The notes: a model not told the origin generated them from the letters alone. Shown: positions 17,747 through 26,663, numbered from the stretch's first letter. The stretch is 64,000 bases of DNA from Anaerovorax sp. IOR16 (GCF_017168145.1 NZ_JADQTL010000011.1:186001-250000), one strand, 5' to 3'. Numbers and translations: made by a program.

Positions 17747-19378
17747 ATGATATTTTGTGATTATGAAATAACGAATAGAATACTATTTATGTCTTTGAAA
17801 AGAGCCAAAAACATGTTATCAATAGAACATAATCCTACGTGTAATATAGAGTCCTTCTTTGACTATTTATATAACAATTATGATCACATAAATGATTATA
17901 TTGAATTTATTGCTTTCTATGAATTTGACTATACAGAGAAAAAAGGTAAAGCATTTAAATATAATATTGCCTATATTTATACAAAACCGTCACTAAAGTT
18001 TAGAGATGCATTTTTTGGTGAAAGAGAAATAATTACAAAGGAAACTGGATGGTATCCGTATATTACAGGTGCAAGGGCGAACTTTACACACTTGAAAGCA
18101 GAAAAATCATATAAGTATTGGAAAATAACAAAAAATAAGCCTCCGTATGTTCATCTGGGAAGACCATTATCTATAAAAAATGTTGCTAGTGATTATGCAG
18201 CTACAGCGATGTTATTAAAATGTAAGAAAGGCAACATTTTATTAGATACAGGGTTTGGAATAGAGGAGGAGTTTGTTGAGAGTATAGATTATATTTTTAT
18301 ATCACATTTCCATTATGACCACACAGGAGGACTTGCCGACATCCTTAAGAAGAAGGACATTCCAGTAATCATGTCATCTCTTACTTTAAACTATATGCTT
18401 GATATGGATAGTATAGTGGATGAAGATAAGAAAAGAATATTAAAAAATGTTATTATATCAGATTTTTTGAATAATAGATCATACATATTTTCTACATTGG
18501 AATTTTTTGAAAGTTATCATTGTCCTGGCTCTGTAGGCGTTAAGTATAAATATAGAGATACAGTTGTGGTATATGCAGGAGATATATGTCTAAGAAATGG
18601 GTTTTATTGTTATAAAGATGTTTTTAATGGAATCGTAAGTAAATACTTTAAAAACAAATACATTATTTTAGATTCAGCATTGGTAATGAAGAGTCATTTA
18701 TCAATTGGAGAGGATGACTTTGAAGATGTGTCGGAGTCTTTGTTTGATAAAATAAAGGATAATAACGCCTTGTTTATTAGTAAAGGTACCGAAATGCTAT
18801 TTAATATTTATTTAAAGCTATTTGCGAAATCTGTGCTTTGTAGCAAACAAACAAATTTTGTTGTAAATGAAGATTTATATAAGCTATTAAAAAATGTATT
18901 ACGCTCATGGCTTTTATTTAAATATAGAAAAGATCCTTTTATAAAGTATGTATTGGCGTCTGGAAGAGCAAATTTTGCTGAAACACGTAGAGTATATCCT
19001 ATAACAAAAGGGGAACAGTTTCATGGAAAACAAGATGTAGTATATATTTTATCACTTAAGGATGTAGAAAAATTAGACAATATTCCATTGCTTAATGGAG
19101 TTGATTGCTTCCTAACGGGACCACTAGCTCTTGAAAATAGGACATATGATTGTATAGAAAACTTGGAATATAAGAGTATTAAAAGACTTGCGTCATCCGA
19201 TTGGAGTTTTCATAGCGATAGAAAGTCACTGGAGAATTTTATTGTTCAACATAAAGAATGTAAATTCATCTTGTTTCATTCGTTTCCCAAAGTGCTAAAT
19301 AAATTTAAAAAATCTTTTTCAGATGATAATCAACATAGAATTCATGTGTTAAGTAGAGAAAACTTAGAATTAACTTAA
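17747..19378 (+). CDS. Metallo-beta-lactamase-fold hydrolase with unknown N-terminal domain
   Basis: A 543-residue protein. Residues 1-150 form an unrecognised domain. An MBL fold follows: LLDTGFG, then the zinc motif SHFHYDHTGG (HxHxDH) near residue 185, a histidine in YHCPGSVG (~residue 260), the Asp in VYAGDICL, and a late histidine in ILFHSFPK near residue 510. The ~200-residue insertion between AGD and the last histidine recalls the layout of beta-CASP nucleases, so nucleic acid is a reasonable substrate guess; a small-molecule hydrolase is equally possible. AAGGAGG precedes the ATG. Its place in the island argues for a defence role. Confidence 0.7.
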   Translation: MIFCDYEITNRILFMSLKRAKNMLSIEHNPTCNIESFFDYLYNNYDHINDYIEFIAFYEFDYTEKKGKAFKYNIAYIYTKPSLKFRDAFFGEREIITKETGWYPYITGARANFTHLKAEKSYKYWKITKNKPPYVHLGRPLSIKNVASDYAATAMLLKCKKGNILLDTGFGIEEEFVESIDYIFISHFHYDHTGGLADILKKKDIPVIMSSLTLNYMLDMDSIVDEDKKRILKNVIISDFLNNRSYIFSTLEFFESYHCPGSVGVKYKYRDTVVVYAGDICLRNGFYCYKDVFNGIVSKYFKNKYIILDSALVMKSHLSIGEDDFEDVSESLFDKIKDNNALFISKGTEMLFNIYLKLFAKSVLCSKQTNFVVNEDLYKLLKNVLRSWLLFKYRKDPFIKYVLASGRANFAETRRVYPITKGEQFHGKQDVVYILSLKDVEKLDNIPLLNGVDCFLTGPLALENRTYDCIENLEYKSIKRLASSDWSFHSDRKSLENFIVQHKECKFILFHSFPKVLNKFKKSFSDDNQHRIHVLSRENLELT

Positions 19379-19557
19379 AAAATATAGAGGAGACTCTAAT
19401 TATTTATTATATACCAGAGTAAAATTCCTAATTTAAAACTTACAAAGTGATTTAAGCCTATGGATTATAAAGAATTTAGATAGCTTCTTTTATAGAGGTA
19501 ACGTAGTTTGTGTTGCAATGGTGTTTTATCAGCAGATAAAGTTGCTATATTTTAAGT

Positions 19558-19581
19558 GACAGTAAGTTAAATTAGGATTTA
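19558..19581 (+). repeat. Island short repeat, copy 2
   Basis: GACAGTAAGTTAAATTAGGA followed by TTTA, containing the small dyad TTAAAT-TAGG-ATTTAA. It lies 110 bases before the abiH remnant. The rest of 19379-19691 shows no coding or RNA feature I can name. Confidence 0.8.
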
Positions 19582-19691
19582 ATAATTGGCTTAGATTCTA
19601 ATTATAGTTCTAATATGAAACTTAAATCTGCAATTTGATGAGGAGAAGATAATGATAAATAAGAACTATCATGTTCATGAAAGGGAAACTA

Positions 19692-19865
19692 ATGAATTTA
19701 TTTGTAATAGGAAATGGCTTTGATAAAGCGCATTCTTTAAAAACAGACTATATTAATTTTCGAGATTTTTTATATGAAACCGACCCTGACTTCTTATCCT
19801 CTTTTGAAGAAGCCTATGGAAGCTGCTCGGAAAGTAATAGAGAATTGAAATTGATTATAAGATAG
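19692..19865 (+). pseudogene. AbiH-like abortive-infection protein, N-terminal remnant
   Basis: 57 residues begin MNLFVIGNGFDKAHSLKTDY, the N-terminal nucleotide-binding-like signature of the AbiH phage-exclusion family (usually 250 residues or more). The frame ends at 19865 inside the next copy of the short island repeat (19859-19884), so everything after ~residue 56 has been replaced. ATG 19692 has AAAGGGAAA upstream; an in-frame ATG at 19671 is less likely. Not functional as AbiH. The junction points to deletion or recombination at the repeat. Confidence 0.75.
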
Positions 19866-19884
19866 TAAGTTAAATTGGGATTTA
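19859..19884 (+). repeat. Island short repeat, copy 3
   Basis: AAGATAGTAAGTTAAATTGG followed by GATTTA. It fuses directly to the broken abiH reading frame and lies 18 bases before the next start codon. Confidence 0.85.
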
Positions 19885-19901
19885 TTAGATTAGGAGGGAA
19901 A

Positions 19902-20906
19902 ATGCAGATTCATTATTTTCAAAGATATCATACTAAAGAAAATGTTGATACAAGCAATGTAATGCTTATGTTGTCAAGATTATATACATTTTCATCAAGT
20001 AAATTTTTTACATTCTTAAAAGAGTTTGTATTCTCAAACGAAATGGAACCTCAACTGAATTTTATATTACAAGAAAAAAGTGCTAGGAGTATTCCGGATG
20101 CAGTTATTTCTCAATCAAGTTTTAAAATAGTGGTTGAAACAAAATTGTATAATGAGTTTAATCTTAAACAATTGGTAAATCATTTACAATCATTTTCAAC
20201 TGAAGACAATAAAGTGCTATTGACTTTGGATCCTAGACCTATGAAAAAAGACCTAAAGGATGAATTTGATTTTTATCTTTTGTCATACAATGAAAAATTA
20301 GATATACCAATAGTCCATTGTAATATGACATTTGAAGGACTAGTTGAGGGTTTAAAGAGTGTTATTGATGAAAGAGACTATGAAATAATGGATGTACTAT
20401 ATGATTTTGAAAATTATTGTTTTGCAGAAAATTTAATTCCAGATGACTATAAGTTTATGAGAGCAATGACTGCAGGAACAACATTAAAGGATAATTTGGA
20501 GCTTAATTTATATTATGATGATGCAAAAAGAAATTTTTCAAAGCATGCTTATATAGGGTTATATTCAAAAAAATGTATTCAAGCAATTGGAAAAATACAA
20601 AAAATTATAGTGGTGGAGATAATTGATGGAGAATTGCAATATAAAATTGAAGAAGGACAAGAGATTATGCATGAAGAGTTGCAAAATATTAAAGAAGCCA
20701 TATTGAGATCGAGGAAATATGGTTATGATTTAGCTAAACCGCATCGGTATTTTTTAGTTGATGAATTTTATCATACAAACTTTAAAAAATCTACTCCTTA
20801 TCCAATACAAAGAGCAAAATATTTTGACTTAAAAGATATACTTAAGTGCGATGAGTTACCTTCTACTGATAAAATTGCAAAGACTTTGAACAAATTAGAA
20901 TGGTAA
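19902..20906 (+). CDS. PD-(D/E)XK nuclease-like protein
   Basis: 334 residues. A restriction-endonuclease-like core is suggested near residue 65-90 by IPDAVI (Asp) followed by FKIVVETKLYNEF, which supplies E-x-K, and then LVNHLQSF. The remainder (YDFENYCFAENL, KRNFSKHAYIGLYSKKCI) resembles no domain I can name. A TTG at 19875 extends the frame, but it lies within the island repeat. The ATG at 19902 has TTAGGAGGG just upstream and is chosen. Probably a stand-alone nuclease used as defence cargo. Confidence 0.6.
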   Translation: MQIHYFQRYHTKENVDTSNVMLMLSRLYTFSSSKFFTFLKEFVFSNEMEPQLNFILQEKSARSIPDAVISQSSFKIVVETKLYNEFNLKQLVNHLQSFSTEDNKVLLTLDPRPMKKDLKDEFDFYLLSYNEKLDIPIVHCNMTFEGLVEGLKSVIDERDYEIMDVLYDFENYCFAENLIPDDYKFMRAMTAGTTLKDNLELNLYYDDAKRNFSKHAYIGLYSKKCIQAIGKIQKIIVVEIIDGELQYKIEEGQEIMHEELQNIKEAILRSRKYGYDLAKPHRYFLVDEFYHTNFKKSTPYPIQRAKYFDLKDILKCDELPSTDKIAKTLNKLEW

Positions 20907-21007
20907 AATTCATACAGGGGGAATTTTGAGTTGGATAATTTATAATATAGAAAATCACTATCACGAGAACTTTGAAATAGAATTTTAAACAATTTAAGCA
21001 TAATTTT

Positions 21008-21028
21008 ACCAAGCTAAATTGGGATTTA
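21008..21028 (+). repeat. Island short repeat, copy 4
   Basis: ACCAAGCTAAATTGGGATTT followed by A. Shorter 5' half than the other copies, about 100 bases before the next gene. Confidence 0.7.
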
Positions 21029-21200
21029 TAATTGAAAGTTAAAATGGAGTAGAATTCCTTAAAGGCTGAAGGTTAGGAGTTTATGCAAGCCGTAGTTAGT
21101 AATAGTTAAAGGTGGGTGATTATTTGTTATTACTGATTTTGAAGAATACTATTACATTTTTTTTGCAGATCATGACTTTTTACCCAGTAGCTTAGAAAGA

Positions 21201-21890
21201 ATGATAATAATATATTTAAGAAATACAGATTTGTTTAAAGTGCTATTTCCTGATGTTGACCTAAAAGAATACCGGGATTTAATGCCTAAAGATTTACGAG
21301 AACAATTTGAAGAATTAAATCATAGGGCTAGCAAACCTCCGAAAAAGGATGTGTCCGAAACCACACTTTTACAGGACTTATTTTTTTGCAGTGAAAGACT
21401 GCAAGCAAATCATAAGTATAAGGAATCTTCTGAAGATGATATGAATGATTATATTCGAGACTTACTTACAATTTCGGGATATGATTTACGAGATCAGACG
21501 AGACAAGGAACATCAAATGCTGGAAGACAAGCAGGAGAAGTCGACATTTTAGTCAGAAAATTAGATTTTCCTTATTCAATAATAGAAGCCTTAAAACTAT
21601 CAAGTGTCAAAAAAGAATATATATCACAACACATTGACAAGATATATAAATATGATACGTTAGGAAATAAATGTAATTTTATTATCTCATATGTTAAAAC
21701 AAATGATTTTCTGAAGTTTTGGAAAAAATACTTACTATTTATTAAGTTATATAATTATCCATTTAAACTGGTTAAATTTACAGAGACTTTAAATAACCAA
21801 TATCCAGAATTAAAGTGGGCGGTAACAGAATTAAAACGTAACGACATAATAACGAAGCTTTATCATATAGTTATACACATTCCAAGTTGA
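21201..21890 (+). CDS. PD-(D/E)XK-like protein with uncertain N-terminus
   Basis: 229 residues from the first ATG. The pattern RQAGEVDILVRKLDFPYSIIEALKL gives Asp and E-A-L-K in the spacing of a PD-(D/E)XK site, a variant also used by other defence nucleases. The frame is open upstream to 21120 and encodes plausible protein (ITDFEEYYYIFFADHDFLPS), yet no ATG, GTG or TTG exists there. AAAGGTGGG at 21108-21116 is well placed for TTG 21124, which is out of frame by one base. So the true start may be TTG 21124 with a lost T, or an ATT codon at 21129. Confidence 0.55.
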   Translation: MIIIYLRNTDLFKVLFPDVDLKEYRDLMPKDLREQFEELNHRASKPPKKDVSETTLLQDLFFCSERLQANHKYKESSEDDMNDYIRDLLTISGYDLRDQTRQGTSNAGRQAGEVDILVRKLDFPYSIIEALKLSSVKKEYISQHIDKIYKYDTLGNKCNFIISYVKTNDFLKFWKKYLLFIKLYNYPFKLVKFTETLNNQYPELKWAVTELKRNDIITKLYHIVIHIPS

Positions 21891-21959
21891 TAGGCATCAG
21901 AGTTTATAATAATGGTTTGAACCTATTTTTAAAACTTGTAGTAAGATGAGGGATACAAA

Positions 21960-22736
21960 ATGGGAAATACAAAATTTGAGGAGTGTTATCTACGTAGTAG
22001 AGATGAAATTCTTTCTGTGGAAAAATTGCAAGAGATACATGGAAAACATGATGGTGAATACGATGATAAATATTACGGTGATTTTTATTGCCCTGAATGT
22101 TTTGCTGCACAGTTGTCATTTCATCCGAACGCACAAACTCCACATTTCAAAACGAAGCCATCGGCAAAACATGAAGAAGATTGCTCCTATAATTTTAAAT
22201 CTGCCAAGAAAAAAGAGTTGGAGGACTATTGTTATAACTCAGATAACCACGATTCAATTAATCGAAAGTTAAAGACTTGTTTAGAGCTATTAAACAAATC
22301 ACCTAAAAAACAGAAATCAATACAAACACGAGGTGAAGCAGCTAATAATAGTAAATACAATTATTTTACTTTTGGTGAAGGAGAAGCTCGTAGAAGTATA
22401 AGAAGAAAAAAATTATCTATGCCATTACATGAAGACCATGATTACAATATTCCTATGATATTCTATGGAATTGTATTTGCTGAATGGGATTTGCGAAATG
22501 ATAATATGAAGTATATAAGGTTACGAAATGCTAAAACAGATAAATACATTTGTGCAATCACAGTATCAAAAAACATTTATTTTTATATAGATGATAGTAT
22601 GAAATTTGATAATAAGAGAAAATGTGATATTGCATTTATTACTTCAATGGTTAGGAAGGAAAAATTTAATAACTGTGCTATAAGTTATTCAACTGAGCTG
22701 ATAATATCTAATATATCAACTCAATCTATTCTGTAA
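21960..22736 (+). CDS. Zinc-ribbon protein of unknown function
   Basis: 258 residues. Residues ~40-80 contain FYCPECFAAQLSFHPN...TPHFKTK...KHEEDCSYNF. Cys-x2-Cys followed by spaced His and Cys recalls the N-terminal zinc-binding domain of competence CoiA-like proteins. The rest has no recognised motif, ending in a beta-rich region (YIRLRNAKTDKYICAITVS). GAGGGA precedes the ATG. It is the last cargo gene before hsdR. A nucleic-acid-related defence role is possible but not shown. Confidence 0.55.
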   Translation: MGNTKFEECYLRSRDEILSVEKLQEIHGKHDGEYDDKYYGDFYCPECFAAQLSFHPNAQTPHFKTKPSAKHEEDCSYNFKSAKKKELEDYCYNSDNHDSINRKLKTCLELLNKSPKKQKSIQTRGEAANNSKYNYFTFGEGEARRSIRRKKLSMPLHEDHDYNIPMIFYGIVFAEWDLRNDNMKYIRLRNAKTDKYICAITVSKNIYFYIDDSMKFDNKRKCDIAFITSMVRKEKFNNCAISYSTELIISNISTQSIL

Positions 22737-22820
22737 AGTAGAAAATCATTTTGTCAATAGTAGATCATAGGATAAACCGGAATGTTCTCAATATGATTCT
22801 AGTATTACGTTTACACATAT

Positions 22821-22846
22821 AAGATAGTAAGTTGAATTGGGATTTA
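22821..22846 (+). repeat. Island short repeat, copy 5
   Basis: AAGATAGTAAGTTGAATTGG followed by GATTTA, 21 bases before the hsdR start. It is probably the ancestral position of the element. Confidence 0.85.
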
Positions 22847-22867
22847 GAAATGAAAGGAGCGTACATA

Positions 22868-25800
22868 ATGCCATTTACAGAAGATACTTTAGAACAAGCA
22901 ATAATAGAAATATTTGAAGCTAAAGGTTATGAACATTTATATGCACCAGATATTGAACGTGATTACCATGAGGTGGTATTAGAGTCCTACTTTTATGATG
23001 CAATGTTTCGTATAAATAAAGGTATTACAATGGAAATTGCTGAAGAAGCATATAAACAAATCAAAAATATTGGTTTAGTAAAATTGGCAGATATAAATGC
23101 ATCCTTTCATAAAATGCTGATTGAAGGAGTTCTTGTTCCATATAAAAACGGCAGTGAAAATAAAACCTTTCAAGTTAAATTAATTGATTTTGATCATCCA
23201 AAAGTTAATGATTTTAAGGTGATTAATCAATATACAATCATTGAATATAAGAATAAACGTCCCGATATTTTGATTTTTATAAACGGAATCCCAATGGTGC
23301 TTTTTGAATTAAAAAGTGCTGTTAAGGAAGATGCGACAATTGAGAGTGCGTATAAGCAAGTGAGGAACTATCAATTAGATATTCCTACACTGTTCCATTA
23401 TAATGCGTTCAATGTTATTTCTGACGGTGTGAATGCGAGCATGGGAACTATTACGTCTGACTTTACAAGATATATGGTTTGGAAATCGAGAAATGGTGAG
23501 CCCCCGGAAAAAGAGTTTAATCCAATCGGTGTATTATTAGATGGAGTATTTAGAAAAGAACGCTTGTTGGATATTATTCGTAATTTTATTGTATTTCAAG
23601 ATATTGAAGGTAATACAGTTAAAATAGTGGCAGGATATCATCAATTTTTTGCTGTAAGAAAAGCAGTAGAGAGAACAAAGCAAGCATTAATAAACAATGA
23701 TAAAAAAGTAGGTGTTGTATGGCATACGCAAGGTAGTGGTAAGAGCCTTTCAATGGTTTTTTATACAGGAATAATCGTTAGTGATCCAGAGTTTAATAAT
23801 CCTACGATTGTTGTACTTACAGATCGGAATGATTTGGACAATCAATTGTTTTCTACCTTTGCATCATCATCCAAATTGCTACTTAGACAGGAACCAAAGC
23901 AAGCAAAAGATAGGGCGAATTTAAAAGAACTATTAACTGTAAATGCAGGGGGAATAGTATTCACTACAATTCAAAAATTTGAAGAAGGTACAGAAGTACT
24001 GACTGACCGTAAAAATGTCATCTTTCTAGCAGATGAGGCGCATCGTTCGCAATATGGGTTAGATGCAAAATTAGATAGAGGAACCGGTGAATGGAAGTAT
24101 GGCTATGCGAAAAATATGAGAGATGCATTACCGAATGCAACATTTATCGGATTTACAGGAACGCCAATTGCTATGGATGATAAATCTACAGTAGAAGTCT
24201 TTGGTGATTATATTGATATTTATGATATGACACAGGCGGTTGAAGATGGTGCTACCGTTCCTATTTATTATGAAAACCGAACAGCTAAGTTAAGTTTAGA
24301 TGAAGTTGTTTTAAAACAAATAGATGCGGAATATAAGGCAATGAGCGAAGATGGGCAAACAAAGTCACAAACTATAGAAAAATCAAAACAAGATTTATCA
24401 ACTTTGGAAACAATAATTGGTTCATCACAAAGGCTTGAAATGCTGGCAGATGATATCATTGCTCATTATGAGGATCGGCAATATGTTCTTACTGGTAAAG
24501 CAATGATTGTTTGCATGACTAGAAGAATAGCGATTACTTTATATAAAACTATCCTAGAAAAAAGACCTGAATGGAATGAAAAGGTCAAAGTTGTACTGAC
24601 AGAGAACAATAAAGACGATGAAGAATGGCATGATATAATAGGAAATAAGGAACATAGAAAGCAACTTGCAATCCAATTTAAAAATATACATAGTGAATTT
24701 AAAATTGCAATTGTAGTTGATATGTGGCTTACAGGATTTGATGTACCTTCAATGACAACAATGTATGTGGATAAGCCTATGAAAGGGCATAATTTAATGC
24801 AGGCAATCGCTAGAGTAAATCGTGTTTATAAAGATAAAGAAGCTGGATTAATCGTTGATTATATTGGAATGGCTGCTGAATTAAAATCTGCATTAAATCA
24901 ATATACAAATCGTGATAAAGATAAAGTTCCAGATTTGAGTAAAGCATTAAATATTGCTCTAGAAAAATTAGAAATCATGAGAGATTTCTTCTATGGGTTT
25001 AATTATAAGGCATTCTTTGGCTCTTCAAATAAAGCACGTTTAGATATTATTTTAGATGGTGTAGAATATGTTTTAGGACATACGGAAGAAGAAAAAAAGA
25101 TATTTATAAGAGAAGCAACCGCATTAAGTCAGGCAGAAACTTTATGTAGAAGTATGCTATCTGATGAACTGAAGATGGAAATTGAATATTTTAAAGGAGT
25201 GAAAGCCGGAGTATGCAAAGTAACTCCTGGTACAGGTCTTACGACGAATGAAATCAATGCAAGAATAGAGAAGATATTAGAACAGGCTATTCAGCAAGAA
25301 GGGGTTATAAATATTTTTGAGCAAGCTGGAAAGAAGAATCCAGAAATCTCTATATTGTCTGATGAGTATATGCAAAATATACGAAATATGAAACATAAGA
25401 ATATTGCAGCAGAAATGTTAAGAAAACTCTTAGAAGATAATATAAAAGTATTTAGGAGAACTGGAGTTGTAAAAGCGGAACTATTTTCTGAAAAGATGAA
25501 ACAGTTACTAAAAAAGTATAATAATCGTTTGATTACGAGTGCAGAAGTTATTGAAGAATTATTAAACTTGTCTCAAGAAATGGTGCAGTCTTATAAAGCC
25601 GGTGAGGAAAAAGGTTTATCGGTAGAGGAATATGCTTTTTATGATGCTTTGGTAGCAGATCCACAGGTATTAAAGGAAATGCAGGATTCTGTGTTAATAG
25701 AAATGGCTCATGAGCTTACAGAAATGATTCGAAAAAATAGAACTATAGATTGGGATAAGAAGGAATCTGCACGAGCAGCTATGCGTGTTATGGTAAAAAG

Positions 25801-25900
25801 GCTTCTTAGAAAGTATAAGTATCCACCAGAAAAAGCGCAGAGTGCTATAGATACGGTTATTAAGCAGGCTGAGTTAATGAGTAGCCAGATGGAAATGTAA
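22868..25900 (+). CDS. hsdR: Type I restriction-modification system, endonuclease/translocase subunit
   Basis: A 1010-residue HsdR that pumps and cuts unmethylated DNA as part of the HsdR2M2S complex. The N-terminal PD-(D/E)XK nuclease has RPDILIFING and VLFELKSA (~residue 146). The SF2 motor shows Walker A HTQGSGKS (~residue 285), ADEAHRSQYG (~residue 388), FTGTPI, and motif VI QAIARVNR. A long helical C-terminus follows. ATG 22868 with GAAAGGAGC is preferred over the upstream in-frame ATG at 22832, which falls in the island repeat. The gene appears intact, so the system may be active. Confidence 0.95.
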   Translation: MPFTEDTLEQAIIEIFEAKGYEHLYAPDIERDYHEVVLESYFYDAMFRINKGITMEIAEEAYKQIKNIGLVKLADINASFHKMLIEGVLVPYKNGSENKTFQVKLIDFDHPKVNDFKVINQYTIIEYKNKRPDILIFINGIPMVLFELKSAVKEDATIESAYKQVRNYQLDIPTLFHYNAFNVISDGVNASMGTITSDFTRYMVWKSRNGEPPEKEFNPIGVLLDGVFRKERLLDIIRNFIVFQDIEGNTVKIVAGYHQFFAVRKAVERTKQALINNDKKVGVVWHTQGSGKSLSMVFYTGIIVSDPEFNNPTIVVLTDRNDLDNQLFSTFASSSKLLLRQEPKQAKDRANLKELLTVNAGGIVFTTIQKFEEGTEVLTDRKNVIFLADEAHRSQYGLDAKLDRGTGEWKYGYAKNMRDALPNATFIGFTGTPIAMDDKSTVEVFGDYIDIYDMTQAVEDGATVPIYYENRTAKLSLDEVVLKQIDAEYKAMSEDGQTKSQTIEKSKQDLSTLETIIGSSQRLEMLADDIIAHYEDRQYVLTGKAMIVCMTRRIAITLYKTILEKRPEWNEKVKVVLTENNKDDEEWHDIIGNKEHRKQLAIQFKNIHSEFKIAIVVDMWLTGFDVPSMTTMYVDKPMKGHNLMQAIARVNRVYKDKEAGLIVDYIGMAAELKSALNQYTNRDKDKVPDLSKALNIALEKLEIMRDFFYGFNYKAFFGSSNKARLDIILDGVEYVLGHTEEEKKIFIREATALSQAETLCRSMLSDELKMEIEYFKGVKAGVCKVTPGTGLTTNEINARIEKILEQAIQQEGVINIFEQAGKKNPEISILSDEYMQNIRNMKHKNIAAEMLRKLLEDNIKVFRRTGVVKAELFSEKMKQLLKKYNNRLITSAEVIEELLNLSQEMVQSYKAGEEKGLSVEEYAFYDALVADPQVLKEMQDSVLIEMAHELTEMIRKNRTIDWDKKESARAAMRVMVKRLLRKYKYPPEKAQSAIDTVIKQAELMSSQMEM

Positions 25901-25935
25901 AATGCTGAGCTATGAAAATGGCGGAGGATTTTAAT

Positions 25936-25977
25936 ATGGATAAAGCGGCATATGCAAATAAGTTGTATCGCTTTTAG
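25936..25977 (+). other. Very short frame with good ribosome site
   Basis: GGCGGAGGATTTTAAT precedes an ATG that reads MDKAAYANKLYRF and stops. One extra T in TTTT at 25972-25975 would extend it to 29 residues (then LENSSSYKEYDTSGDV). It may be the stub of a gene cut by the island end, or chance. The rest of 25901-26301 is the island junction and holds no other gene. Confidence 0.3.
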
Positions 25978-26045
25978 AAAATTCTTCAAGCTACAAAGAA
26001 TATGATACAAGTGGAGATGTATAAATATGTATCCTACTACAGAAA

Positions 26046-26066
26046 TCCTCTTCCCGCAACCAAGAA
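26046..26066 (+). repeat. tRNA-fMet 3'-end core repeat, copy C (right end of island)
   Basis: Identical to the 21-bp core at 11223 and 11428. The similarity then continues through the tRNA terminator and into the flank repeat. Confidence 0.85.
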
Positions 26067-26069
26067 GAT

Positions 26070-26102
26070 AACTTGCAATTTTAACGATTGCAAGTTTTTT
26101 TA
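26070..26102 (+). terminator. Duplicated tRNA-array terminator
   Basis: Same stem AACTTGCAA/TTGCAAGTT and T-run as at 11247. It lies downstream of hsdR and could end that transcript. Confidence 0.85.
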
Positions 26103-26120
26103 ATGTTTGCAAAGAGGGAT

Positions 26121-26250
26121 GGGACTCGAACCTGAAAAGGCACCGAACGAAAAAGCAAGGCTTGTAGAAAATAGAATTTTAAAGTACCTAAAATCCCTAT
26201 TCCTTCAATTGAGTCGTTTGAATTTTTTGGTATTTAGTTGTATAATTTGG
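26121..26250 (+). repeat. Island-end flank repeat, right copy
   Basis: Matches 11516-11645. It starts GGGACTCGAACCTGAAAAGG (an inverted T-arm fragment) and ends in the promoter shared with the left end. Confidence 0.8.
26218..26246 (+). promoter_or_regulatory. Promoter at the right island flank
   Basis: TTGAAT, 17-bp spacer, TATAAT, as in front of hsdM. Here it reads into the PspC-domain gene, 55 bases ahead of its start. Confidence 0.75.
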
Positions 26251-26301
26251 GTGTATATGGTGAACGTTTACAAAATAGCTAAAAATGAGGGATCTGGATT
26301 T

Positions 26302-26583
26302 ATGAAACTAATTTTTCCTTTTTTATTTTTCCTTATTATATCTGTGATATTTATTATTGGTGCTAAAATATTAAGTAAAAATGGTACAACATGTCGGGGA
26401 AATAGGATTTTGTGTAAAAGTGAAAGCAATCGAGTCTTTGCAGGTGTATGTGGTGGCATAGCTGAATACTTTGGATGGAATGCGACAGTTGTTAGATTAT
26501 TTTTTATTTTTTCTGGGATTGGTCTATTAACATACGCAATTTTATCTATAGCGATACCGGATTCGCCTAGTTCCTTATTATAA
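26302..26583 (+). CDS. PspC domain-containing small membrane protein
   Basis: 93 residues. An N-terminal membrane segment (LIFPFLFFLIISVIFIIGA) is followed by a short PspC domain: RVFAGVCGGIAEYFGWN and a second hydrophobic segment ending AIPD. PspC-like proteins sense or protect the cell envelope under stress. ATG 26302 has GAGGGA about ten bases upstream; an ATG at 26257 in the same frame is an alternative. It lies right after the island and is driven by the promoter of the flank repeat. Confidence 0.8.
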   Translation: MKLIFPFLFFLIISVIFIIGAKILSKNGTTCRGNRILCKSESNRVFAGVCGGIAEYFGWNATVVRLFFIFSGIGLLTYAILSIAIPDSPSSLL

Positions 26584-26663
26584 AAGATAACTGTCAAAGA
26601 AATACTGTGGACTATAGTTCCACTAAAAATACCTGTCCAATATATTACAACTCTCAAATAAGT

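Larger units (their letters stand above)
11428..26066. mobile_element. Genomic island at tRNA-fMet carrying type I restriction-modification and cargo genes
   Basis: The 14.6-kb segment is bounded by identical 21-bp copies of the 3' end of tRNA-fMet (11428 and 26046) and by longer flanking repeats with the same promoter. Its content is accessory: hsdM, hsdS, hsdR and defence-like cargo, lower in G+C to the eye than the flanks. The only recombinase is a truncated tyrosine recombinase (14437-14975), so the island probably needs a helper or is fixed. An extra core copy inside the intact tRNA 205 bp to the left suggests more than one insertion event. Confidence 0.75.

Noticed and set aside
16493-22846. 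CRISPR array from the repeated island element
   Set aside because: Copies are kilobases apart with genes between them, not regularly spaced, and no cas genes are present.
25708-26112. Minus-strand frame at the right end of the island
   Set aside because: It overlaps the end of hsdR and the duplicated tRNA fragment, has no ribosome site and no protein-like conservation.
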